DNA of 64,000 nt, from positions 2,790,001 through 2,854,000 of the forward strand of contig NZ_CP096829.1 of assembly GCF_023272795.1 (NCBI RefSeq). The letters run 5' to 3'. Positions 51,355 to 59,251 of this stretch are shown here, piece by piece. Numbering within the stretch: position 1 is the first letter of the stretch; each line of letters opens with the position of its first letter. Origin of the DNA: Flavobacterium humidisoli (GTDB lineage Bacteria; Bacteroidota; Bacteroidia; Flavobacteriales; Flavobacteriaceae). The position numbers and the translations under genes are program-made. The notes below the pieces were generated by a model. It had not been told where the DNA came from. It did not search any database and worked only from the letters and a program-made list of their open reading frames with translations.

Positions 51355-52912
51355 TTGGCTGAGCAGGTATATAGTTTTTTAAAGGCTTTTTTAAATCTAT
51401 TGCAGTTGGAGAACTTTCGTTGGCATAATAATCAATAAAAGTTACTGCGCAGGCTTTGTAAAGATTCAGTTTTCCGGCCGCTATTGCAAAAGTAATTTTT
51501 CCATCAACTTCTTTTACCGTTACTTTTTCGATGATTTTTGTAGCATCATTAATGTCGATTTTTGAAACATGTTCGCCTCCATAAACCACCATGTAACGAA
51601 CCTTTGTGTTAAGCGGACTTTGGAAGGTGAAATTATATTTAATGCTGTCTTTGCTATACTCTAAAACCTTTGGCGTATCAATAATTACATGCCTTAAGTT
51701 TGGAACCGCTGCAGGAAGCGCAGGATATTTATATTGATTTTCTTCTAAATGGCGAGCCACATCGAAGTTTTTGCCCATAAACCATTTTGAGCTGAAATAA
51801 GCGCTTCCAGAAACATTTTTGAAAGTTCTTAAATAATCAATTTGAGTTGGAATTTCGGTCATGTAATTCCAGTTTTTATCGCCATCAGCTCTAATTTTGT
51901 ATGTAGCGTGACCAATATAAATGGCTGTATTGTTAGAGTTTTCAGACCACCATTTCACCAATTTAGAATAGGAAGCTCTCGGATTATTCATACTCCAATA
52001 CAATTGTGGTAGAATATAATCGATCCATTTTTGATCCATCCATAACATAGGATCTGCGTATAAGTCGTCATAATTTGAAGTCGACTGCGTTTCAGAACCT
52101 TTCGGATCTTGAGATTTATTTCGCCAAACCCCAAACGGACTAATCCCGAATTGAACCCACGGTTTGCTTTCTTTAATTGTATTTGAAATAGAATGCACAA
52201 AGTTGCTCACATTTGCACGGCGCCAATCGGCACGGCTTAAACCTGCGCCATATTTTTGGTAAGAGGCATTGTCGTTAAACACTTTTCCTGGAACAGCATA
52301 AGGATAAAAATAATCATCAAAATGAACTGCATCGATATCATAATTATCAACCACTTCTTTTACCACTTTGGTTAAATGCGCCTGTACTTCTGGCAATGCA
52401 GGATCGTAATAGTATTTTCCGCCGTATTCAATCATCCATTCCGGATGTTTAAAAAGATCATGATTTGGACTTAAAAGATTTTTATTCAAGTCGAAAGTCG
52501 CGCGATATGGATTCAGCCAAGCATGAAATTCAAAACCTCTGTTATGCGCCTGTTCAATCATCCACGCCAATGTATCGTAATAGGGGTTCGGAGCCAAACC
52601 TTCTTTCCCTGTCAAAAAGCGAGACCAAGGCGCAAATTCTGATGGATAAATAGCATCTCCAACGCTTCTAATTTGAACAATTACAGCGTTATAATTCAGT
52701 TTTTTATAGGCTTCTAAAATTTCAAGGTAATCAGCTTTTTCTTTTTCGACATTATCTGTACTTGTTTTCGGCCAGTCAATGTTTACAACCGTTGCAATCC
52801 AGACACCTCTAAATTCGTTTTTAGGATGCATGTTTTTTTCCTGTGCATTAGAAATCGAAGTAATGAAAAATGAAATTAAAAGAAAGAATATTAAGTGCTG
52901 ATTTTTATGCAT
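51341..52912 (-). CDS. Family 10-like glycoside hydrolase (GHL10, YngK-like), secreted
   Basis: A signal peptide (ILFFLLISFFITSISNAQ-type, residues about 5-23) is followed by the GHL10/DUF187 catalytic region (EFRGVWIATVVNIDWP at its start, GFEFHAWLNPYRATFD, IDAVHFDDYFYPY, QLYWSMNNPRASYSKL) and a C-terminal beta domain. It probably cleaves a polysaccharide in the periplasm; cell-wall glycan is likely because AmpG is encoded immediately after it. Confidence 0.9.
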   Translation of the reverse strand: MHKNQHLIFFLLISFFITSISNAQEKNMHPKNEFRGVWIATVVNIDWPKTSTDNVEKEKADYLEILEAYKKLNYNAVIVQIRSVGDAIYPSEFAPWSRFLTGKEGLAPNPYYDTLAWMIEQAHNRGFEFHAWLNPYRATFDLNKNLLSPNHDLFKHPEWMIEYGGKYYYDPALPEVQAHLTKVVKEVVDNYDIDAVHFDDYFYPYAVPGKVFNDNASYQKYGAGLSRADWRRANVSNFVHSISNTIKESKPWVQFGISPFGVWRNKSQDPKGSETQSTSNYDDLYADPMLWMDQKWIDYILPQLYWSMNNPRASYSKLVKWWSENSNNTAIYIGHATYKIRADGDKNWNYMTEIPTQIDYLRTFKNVSGSAYFSSKWFMGKNFDVARHLEENQYKYPALPAAVPNLRHVIIDTPKVLEYSKDSIKYNFTFQSPLNTKVRYMVVYGGEHVSKIDINDATKIIEKVTVKEVDGKITFAIAAGKLNLYKACAVTFIDYYANESSPTAIDLKKPLKNYIPAQPNENR

Positions 52913-52955
52913 TTCAAATGTTTATTTTAACAAGAACCAAAAATAGTTTTTTTCC

Positions 52956-53043
52956 GCCACGAATTCACGAATTATTTTTTTTAATGATTGCGTGTTTTCT
53001 GCCACGAATTTTTTCGCTACGAATTGCTTCGTGAATTCGTAGC
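52956..53043. repeat. GCCACGAATTC-type intergenic inverted repeat
   Basis: GCCACGAATTCACGAA (52956-52971) is nearly the inverse of TTCGTGAATTCGTAGC (53028-53043); a third copy of the word GCCACGAATT lies at 53001-53010. It fills the gap between anmK and the family-10-like gene. Confidence 0.65.
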
Positions 53044-53052
53044 TATCTTTTT

Positions 53053-54261
53053 TTAATCAGGAAACGAAATTTTTCCCATGGTTACCGATGGAATTCCTTT
53101 GCTGTTTCCAAAATTGTAATCTCCTCCAGAAACGGTTTCGTTTGCTAAAAGCGCAAATAAAACTGCTTCTTTGGCATCGCTTAAAATGCCCAAATCGTCG
53201 CTGGTGTGAAACTGGCAAGGCAATAATTCCTTTAGCCATTTTACCAATAACGGATTATTTGTTCCGCCTCCAGACATATAGATATGAAAATCTTCTGCTG
53301 AAATCGGAGTGTTTTTTATGGTGAAAAAAATCGCTTCTGCAATAGTTTCAGCACTTAAACGCGTTAAAGTCGCTAGCAAATCTGATGCCGAAATATTTTC
53401 TAGACCACATTTTACCAAAGCCGACTGCACAAAATCGAAATTAAACAGCTCTTGTCCAATTGATTTTGGAAAGCTTTTCTGGAAGAAATCCTCTTTTTTG
53501 AGTTCGCTTAAAAGATCCTGATTTACCGTTCCCTGACTGGCGATTTTGGCATCTTTATCATAGCTTTTTTCAGGGAAATAATGTTTGGTAAAAATGTCGA
53601 TTAAAGTATTTGCCGTTCCTGTATCGGTTACAAAAACTTCTTCGGCGTTTAAAGAGGAAGGGAGATACGTATAATTCCCGATTCCGCCCATGTTAAGCAT
53701 GATTCTGTTTTCGCCTTTTTTTCCGAATAGTAAATAATCGCCGTAAACCGCCAAAGGAGCGCCTTCACCACCCGCAGCAACGTGTTTTTGTCTGAAATCG
53801 GAAAGTGTAATAATTCCTGTTTTTACCGCAATATGATCGCCGTCGCCAATTTGCAAAGTGGCGTTTGGAAATTTTTCTTGCCCGTGCAAAAACTTAGGCG
53901 CATGCAAAACCGTTTGCCCGTGCGAAGCAATTAAATCCACTTCGCTTGACGAAATATTCCATTTGGCAAGACAATCGTTAATCATACCGCTATGCAATAT
54001 TCCGATCCATTCGTTTAATAAAGCCAAATGCTGAAAATCGATTGTTCTCTGAGCAAAAACTTTTCTGATTTCGTTTTTAATATCTTCCGAATAAGAAATG
54101 GTTTCAAATTCTAGGATTTTTACCTCTGTGTTTTCGCCAGAACCAGAAATAGCACACAAAGCAATATCAAGTCCGTCGAGAGAAGTTCCAGACATTAAGC
54201 CCAATATTTTTCGGGTTTCTTTTTGAGCTATAGTATAGAGCGCGGTTATATTTTTATTCAT
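53053..54261 (-). CDS. anmK: Anhydro-N-acetylmuramic acid kinase
   Basis: The 402-residue protein carries the AnmK signatures LGLMSGTSLDGLDIAL, DLIASHGQTVLHAP, GGEGAPLAVYGDYLL and VFVTDTGTANTLID. It phosphorylates and opens anhydroMurNAc to MurNAc 6-phosphate. With NagZ and AmpG nearby it completes a recycling route for cell-wall fragments. It is the first gene on the minus strand of this block. Confidence 0.95.
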   Translation of the reverse strand: MNKNITALYTIAQKETRKILGLMSGTSLDGLDIALCAISGSGENTEVKILEFETISYSEDIKNEIRKVFAQRTIDFQHLALLNEWIGILHSGMINDCLAKWNISSSEVDLIASHGQTVLHAPKFLHGQEKFPNATLQIGDGDHIAVKTGIITLSDFRQKHVAAGGEGAPLAVYGDYLLFGKKGENRIMLNMGGIGNYTYLPSSLNAEEVFVTDTGTANTLIDIFTKHYFPEKSYDKDAKIASQGTVNQDLLSELKKEDFFQKSFPKSIGQELFNFDFVQSALVKCGLENISASDLLATLTRLSAETIAEAIFFTIKNTPISAEDFHIYMSGGGTNNPLLVKWLKELLPCQFHTSDDLGILSDAKEAVLFALLANETVSGGDYNFGNSKGIPSVTMGKISFPD

Positions 54262-54428
54262 TTAAAATGAGGGTTTATAGATGTCAGTTTATTGATAACG
54301 CTAAAATGGGATTAATTTGGATATTAACCCAAAGAAAAAGAATAAAAGTTTTTTAACTCAAAATGTGGAAACCCGTAATTTATATCCATTTAATTTTATT
54401 TTTTTTACAAAAAAAATGAAACTAACCT

Positions 54429-55616
54429 ATGAAACAGAATTACCTTTTACTGCTATTTTTAATTTCTTTGTCGGGTATAAACGCACAAAGCATTTCTACA
54501 GAATCTGTCGAATATCAGCTTTTAAAAGAGCCAAAAATTATAATTGATGCTGGTTCTCGTCAGTATTCAGTTGTTGTTACTTCACCATACAATCTGACAA
54601 GTGATCAGGTTTATGCGCAATCGAAAGTAGATTTTCAAAATGAATTAGATAACTTTGATAAAAAAGTGGCTAACAGCGAAAAAGAATTTCAGCAAAAACT
54701 AGCCGATTATGATGCAGATGTTGCCAAAGCAAATGCTAAGTACAAATCTGAATCGGAAGAGTTTAAAAAATTAAGCATGCTGGAGCGTTTAACCTTGACA
54801 GATAAAGGGCAAAATCCAAGGCTTGTACTTCCGAACAGGCCCATTTATGTGGCTCCTTCTAAACCAGTTTATCGTCAACCAAATTTGCAAGATTATGTTA
54901 TTATAGATAATAATGTTTTAGCATCTCAAATAAACATTGACGGATTTACCAAAGACGGAAATTATCTGACGGTTAATTTAGATATAAAAGCGGTAAATTT
55001 TCAGGACAATTCTGGTCAGACTTATGCTAATCAGCCAACTACTTTGATTGTCAAGCAAAACGGACAGGAGAAAATAAATAAAACATTCTTTCAGGAGTAC
55101 AAATACATCAGTTCATCTCCTACAAACAACATTAACAAACCTCGCGAAGAACAGCAACATCTGAAAAAGGTAATTGCTTTTATAAATGATTATCTAGCTG
55201 AGAATTTTGCTTTTAAAAATGTAAAATACAGTGTAAAACTTCAAAGCGTTAAGAACAAAGGACAATATGATGATTTGGAAAAAGCGAGCATTTATGTTAC
55301 TACAAATTTGAAAAAAATGAATCCTGCAAATCCGCAAATCAATGCAGCGGCATTAACAGGAATGCAAAAAGGAATTGATATCTGGAAAGAAACGCTCACT
55401 AAAGTTAATTTTAAAGATACCAAAGCAGATTTTAATGCTAAAATTGCAAAGTTTGTTTATTTCAATTTGATGAATCTGAACTTGGCTTTAGATAAAAAGA
55501 CAGATGCTGAAAAAGTGCTAAACGAAATGCAGGAAAACCTTATTTATATGGATTTAAGCTCGAAAGAAGAAATCGAGTTGAAAGCAATTGAAAATCAAAT
55601 ATATAAAACAACTTAA
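54429..55616 (+). CDS. Secreted protein of unknown function (395 aa)
   Basis: A signal peptide (LLLFLISLSGINAQ, to residue about 19) leads into a protein with a charged helical or coiled-coil segment (about 60-115) and beta-rich parts after it. No recognised domain. It lies 6 bases upstream of another secreted protein, so the two are likely one operon. Divergent from anmK. Confidence 0.75.
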   Translation: MKQNYLLLLFLISLSGINAQSISTESVEYQLLKEPKIIIDAGSRQYSVVVTSPYNLTSDQVYAQSKVDFQNELDNFDKKVANSEKEFQQKLADYDADVAKANAKYKSESEEFKKLSMLERLTLTDKGQNPRLVLPNRPIYVAPSKPVYRQPNLQDYVIIDNNVLASQINIDGFTKDGNYLTVNLDIKAVNFQDNSGQTYANQPTTLIVKQNGQEKINKTFFQEYKYISSSPTNNINKPREEQQHLKKVIAFINDYLAENFAFKNVKYSVKLQSVKNKGQYDDLEKASIYVTTNLKKMNPANPQINAAALTGMQKGIDIWKETLTKVNFKDTKADFNAKIAKFVYFNLMNLNLALDKKTDAEKVLNEMQENLIYMDLSSKEEIELKAIENQIYKTT

Positions 55617-55622
55617 TAGTTT

Positions 55623-57050
55623 ATGAAAACAAAAATAGCAAGCTTCTTTTTTTTATTAGTTAGCTTAACAGCAGTTAGTCAGAGACAAAAGGAAATTGGA
55701 ACCAAATTTGACTACGATGAGAGAGAAACAGATTTAAAAGTGGTTTTAGTTGACAACTATAATCATTATATGTCTTCAGCAATTAATGTTGATGCATCAA
55801 TGCAGTCTGTCAACAAAATTATTATTAGAAAATTTGATCAAAAAAATCAATTAGTAGAAACTTTTACGGAAGAGTTTCCATATAAAGATGTTTTTACGTT
55901 GCATACTTATTTAGGAAGTTTTGAATTGCAAAATGAAAAATTGGTTGTTTTTGTAGATTGTTATTCTAATAAAACAAAGAAGAAAGAAATTTTCCAGATT
56001 ACTTTTGATAAAAAAACGAACCTTTTTGATAAAAAAGTTATTGCAGAATATACATTTGAAAGTATTACAAAATCGGGAACAACTTATGCAATGGTTTCGC
56101 AAAACAAAAATTACATAGGAATTGTTTACAGTAAATATGCTAATAAAAAAATAGCAGAAGAAAACCAATGCACACTTATTGATGGAAGAACAGGAGATTT
56201 ACTTTGGCAAAAAGACGTTCCGTTTCCTTTGTTGTCTTTTACTGAAAGCGTTGTTTTGAGTGATAGCGGAAAATTTATTTTCGCAAGAACAACTAAAGAG
56301 ACTGGTTCTCAAAACGTATTGGCTATCGCAGACGGAAATACTGTAGAGAGTAAGGATTTTGGAAAAGAAGATGTCAAAATTAAAAAACCGCTTGTTTTTT
56401 CAATTGGTTCAAATGAGTATTTGATTGCTTTTAATAATTACGCTCATGGAATAAATCGTGGAGAATATGATAAAGTTCTTTTTTATGATTTAAATGCAGG
56501 TACTGTTTTAAAAAATAATCGTGTAGAAAGTTTAGAGAAGATTAAGGACTTATCGAGAGTTAATTTTAATAATTTATCTATCCAAAATGACGAAATTTAC
56601 TTGTTTGTAGACTCTGATTTTAAAAGTGGAACAAAGCCAGATCCAACTTTTCCAAATTCAACATTTAAAGTTGCGGAATATTCAAATGGATATCCAAGTT
56701 TGTTGATATTCGACACCAAAGGAACATTGACAAGAACAGAAGATTTTGATGTATTACCATTCAAAGAGCCATCAAAATCAATGAGTGTAATGAATATTAA
56801 AGGGAATTATTTCTTAAATAGTTATATCAAGTATCCACATTCATCTAGTTTTTTTGATGGAATTTATAGATTGAATAATGGGGCAATTGATCAAAGTCTT
56901 AAAATAACTAGTCTTGAAGATATAAAAGAAGGCGGTATAGTACTGACAAAATTTTCAAATTATTTACCAGACGCCAAAAGATTAATTATAGCAAAATCTT
57001 ATGGATCCAATAAAATGGCTTTTGTAAATGTTTTAGATATTCAATTATAA
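55623..57050 (+). CDS. Secreted protein of unknown function, possible beta-propeller (475 aa)
   Basis: A signal peptide (IASFFFLLVSLTAVSQ) is followed by repeating short beta-like segments (e.g. LIDGRTGDLLWQKDVPFPL, KVLFYDLNAGTVLKNN, LLIFDTKGTLTRTEDF) that suggest a propeller. No family recognised. It is the second gene of the pair and is closed by a strong terminator. Confidence 0.72.
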   Translation: MKTKIASFFFLLVSLTAVSQRQKEIGTKFDYDERETDLKVVLVDNYNHYMSSAINVDASMQSVNKIIIRKFDQKNQLVETFTEEFPYKDVFTLHTYLGSFELQNEKLVVFVDCYSNKTKKKEIFQITFDKKTNLFDKKVIAEYTFESITKSGTTYAMVSQNKNYIGIVYSKYANKKIAEENQCTLIDGRTGDLLWQKDVPFPLLSFTESVVLSDSGKFIFARTTKETGSQNVLAIADGNTVESKDFGKEDVKIKKPLVFSIGSNEYLIAFNNYAHGINRGEYDKVLFYDLNAGTVLKNNRVESLEKIKDLSRVNFNNLSIQNDEIYLFVDSDFKSGTKPDPTFPNSTFKVAEYSNGYPSLLIFDTKGTLTRTEDFDVLPFKEPSKSMSVMNIKGNYFLNSYIKYPHSSSFFDGIYRLNNGAIDQSLKITSLEDIKEGGIVLTKFSNYLPDAKRLIIAKSYGSNKMAFVNVLDIQL

Positions 57051-57077
57051 AAGATTCTCATATTATTTATTATGGAA

Positions 57078-57110
57078 AAAAAGCACTTATACTTTAAGTG
57101 CTTTTTTTTT
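57078..57110 (+). terminator. Rho-independent terminator
   Basis: AAAGCACTTA and TAAGTGCTTT form a stem around CTT, flanked by a T run of 9. It ends the secreted-protein pair. Confidence 0.9.
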
Positions 57111-57133
57111 GTTTCCAGAGTGAGATAAAAAAT

Positions 57134-57165
57134 AAACCCTCAACTTTAAAAAAAATGAGGGTTTT
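57134..57165 (-). terminator. Terminator of the 77-residue ORF
   Basis: AAACCCTCA (57134-57142) pairs with TGAGGGTTT (57156-57164), with a T-rich stretch on the minus strand. It lies 10 bases past the stop of the 77-residue protein. Confidence 0.75.
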
Positions 57166-57174
57166 GATTAAATT

Positions 57175-57408
57175 TTACTCCACCTCCAAATAAGGATTTA
57201 AAGTTTCTGCTAATTCATTGAGCCAGTAAAAGCTGTCTCTTAATTTGATGATTTCGCTTTGAAATGTTTCATGTTCGCTCAAAACACATAAAGCCATTGT
57301 AAAATTTACTTGCCTTAATGTTTTAGCCATTTCTACAGGATCGATTCTGTCGTTGAAAAAATTCAAAAGCTTGATTTCGGTTTGTTTTGAAATTGTGTTG
57401 GTACTCAT
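57175..57408 (-). CDS. Hypothetical protein (77 aa)
   Basis: I use ATG 57408 (start STNTISKQTEIKLLNFFNDR). A small helical cytosolic protein with no recognised family. Its start codon region (CCTAAACACAAAGATTATG) is almost identical to that of the upstream small ORF, whose frame overlaps it by about 86 bases. The two are probably on one transcript. Confidence 0.65.
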   Translation of the reverse strand: MSTNTISKQTEIKLLNFFNDRIDPVEMAKTLRQVNFTMALCVLSEHETFQSEIIKLRDSFYWLNELAETLNPYLEVE

Positions 57409-57526
57409 AATCTTTGTGTTTAGGAAAAAAACCCGCACAGCTAAGGTGTCCTACGCCACAAAGTGCGTTGCAGTTGTTTCCAATACCGCCACCATACCAT
57501 ACGGGCAAAAGTTTTTTTGATATCAT
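57323..57526 (-). CDS. Possible small Gly/Cys-rich peptide (67 aa)
   Basis: The frame starts KKLLPVWYGGGIGNN and contains CNALCGVGHLSC. The start region is a near-exact repeat of that of the downstream gene. The first 35 residues look peptide-like, but the last 30 run out of frame through the next gene and may be meaningless, so the real product may be shorter than drawn, or this is a broken gene. No export signal is clear. A bacteriocin-like or modified peptide is possible, not shown. Confidence 0.4.
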   Translation of the reverse strand: MISKKLLPVWYGGGIGNNCNALCGVGHLSCAGFFPKHKDYEYQHNFKTNRNQAFEFFQRQNRSCRNG

Positions 57527-57686
57527 ATTCTTTGTGTTTAGGACTGTAAAGATATCAAAAAAAATATTTTAAGTAAGAAAAGTATTATAAATTAAAATGA
57601 GTTATTTCCGTAGGGTAAATATAAAACGTTTATTTTAAGAAAAGATAAAATTAGCCCAGTTTCCGTACAGTCTGTCATTTCGATTT

Positions 57687-58661
57687 CTATGATAAAACCA
57701 AATCTTTTTGATAAGGGATTTGTTTTTTTATTACTGCAAAAACTCTATGAATTATTTTATTTCTCACAGCATTCAAAACACTCATTTTGTTCTTTCCTTC
57801 ATCAATTTTTCTATGATAGTATTTGCTTAAATCATTATCCAAACGTATTGCACTCATTGCTGCCAGATGTAAGATGGTTTTGAGTCCTTTATCTGCAAGC
57901 ATGGAAACTCTAGGTCTTCTTTTTAGTGATGTTCCAGATTGAAAATCGAATGGTACAACCCCGCTGTAACAGGCCATTTTTCTTGGATCTGTTATAACCG
58001 TAAAACCTTCTGTTTTTGATAATAATGTCCACGATAGAACTTGGCCTACTCCTGGAACTGATTTTATCAGTTTCTGCTGCTGGCTTAGACTTTGGTCATC
58101 ATGGATTACTTTTTCAATATCATTTTCAATAGCTTTAATTTGTTCTTCAACACTTTTAATGAGTTTTACATTTAGACTTTTTAGTTCTTTATCCAATCCA
58201 ATGCCTTTCATTAATTTATAATCATGCTGCTGGGCCATAAGCTGTTTTTTAATTTTTATCCTTAAAGCTCTTTCGGTCAATAGTATTTTTATCTTTTTGA
58301 TAGAGCGAGAACTTGGCTTCCATTCTCTATTTTCCTGATAATTTTTCTCAATGAAATTACAAATCCTCAGTGCATCGATTTTATCATTTTTGCCTCTGAC
58401 AAGACCTATGCTTTTTTTGATATGCAGAGCTGATATGACATAAACTCTAAAATTGAATTTCTCAAGCACTTCAAAGAGATTCCAATTGTATCTGCCTGTG
58501 TTTTCCATACCTATAATCACATTTTCATCTGAATATCTTTTGAAAAAACGTTTTATAACCTGAACGTTGTTCTCAATTGAAAAGTAATTTACAGATTCTT
58601 CCTTAACACAAATATCCAAAGTCTTGCTGCTGATATCAATGCCGACAATAATGTTTTTCAT
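57687..58661 (-). CDS. IS110-family transposase (recombinase)
   Basis: The 324-residue protein begins MKNIIVGIDISSKTLDICV, the RuvC-like DEDD domain with Asp9, Glu in GMENTGRYN and the KNDKIDALRI aspartates, and ends with the transposase-20 domain (IKSVPGVGQVLSWTLL; SMLADKGLKTILHLAAM), where the catalytic Ser of this family lies. I start at the ATG at 58661. Members of IS110 use a bridge RNA from the non-coding end to choose sites. No second gene is present. Confidence 0.93.
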   Translation of the reverse strand: MKNIIVGIDISSKTLDICVKEESVNYFSIENNVQVIKRFFKRYSDENVIIGMENTGRYNWNLFEVLEKFNFRVYVISALHIKKSIGLVRGKNDKIDALRICNFIEKNYQENREWKPSSRSIKKIKILLTERALRIKIKKQLMAQQHDYKLMKGIGLDKELKSLNVKLIKSVEEQIKAIENDIEKVIHDDQSLSQQQKLIKSVPGVGQVLSWTLLSKTEGFTVITDPRKMACYSGVVPFDFQSGTSLKRRPRVSMLADKGLKTILHLAAMSAIRLDNDLSKYYHRKIDEGKNKMSVLNAVRNKIIHRVFAVIKKQIPYQKDLVLS

Positions 58662-58850
58662 AACTTTGCTTTTACGATTCAACAATGATTTGAGAAATTC
58701 ATCATAAGCTCAACTCCTTAATAACGGGTCACTAGCCCAAATTTCTATCTGAGTCTTTGATGAAAGGGAAGCTAAAGTCTTAATCGAAATATGAGTCACA
58801 AGCTCTGAGGAACGAACAGTTTACTTTTGCTTCCTTTCTCAATCATAAAT
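58662..58850 (-). mobile_element. IS110 left end with candidate bridge-RNA region
   Basis: The 190 bases before the transposase start contain no gene and have a GC content above the surrounding gap. Short dyads such as GGGCTAGTGACCC (58728-58740) lie here. In IS110-group elements (as opposed to IS1111) the bridge RNA is encoded in this 5' end. The outer boundary is not visible, because the family has no terminal inverted repeats. In the right end TAGCCCAGTTTCC (about 57652) resembles CTAGCCCAAATTTC here. Confidence 0.4.
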
Positions 58851-58875
58851 CTACTTAAATTTCAAAAAACAAATC

Positions 58876-58971
58876 TAAAGGAGGAACGAGAAATCACACT
58901 AGAAACTCAACAAAGATTGGTGATTTTCTTTGCGGATTTCCGCGTGAGATTTCTCCTTCGTCGAAATGACA
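58876..58971. repeat. Palindromic repeat, copy 1 (REP/MITE-like)
   Basis: The right arm GAGATTTCTCCTTCGTCGAA, continuing to ATGACA (58946-58971), matches the arm of the copy at 62220. The left arm (AAGGAGGAACGAGAAATC) is a degenerate inverse. It lies in the 566-base gap 58686-59251 together with the IS110 end; nothing else is seen there. Confidence 0.7.
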
Positions 58972-59251
58972 AGATTGAGGAGTTGTGTTCTGTAAATATT
59001 CGCAAATTTCTTCTTCTGAAACCGAGTCTCCTATCCCAGATGGAAGCGGCATCCTTTTGTGGTGGGGTTTACCACAAAAGATACGACGGACAGCTGGATT
59101 AGCTACTAAAAAAAATTAAATGAGATAATTTGTTGGTTTCATAGCAAACTCTCTGATAAAATCCCAAAATAGAATCGTTTTACCCTGTGATATTTTTATC
59201 TTTGTGGTCTGAGTTTTTTCAGGAAATATTTTTATAAAAAGCACCATTTAC

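Noticed and set aside
54317..54547. 76-codon frame upstream of the 395-residue secreted protein
   Set aside because: It overlaps the secreted protein's start in another frame, and the signal peptide there is clear.
58827..59102. 91-codon frame between IS110 and the oxidoreductase gene
   Set aside because: It translates the palindromic repeat and has no support from pattern or conservation.
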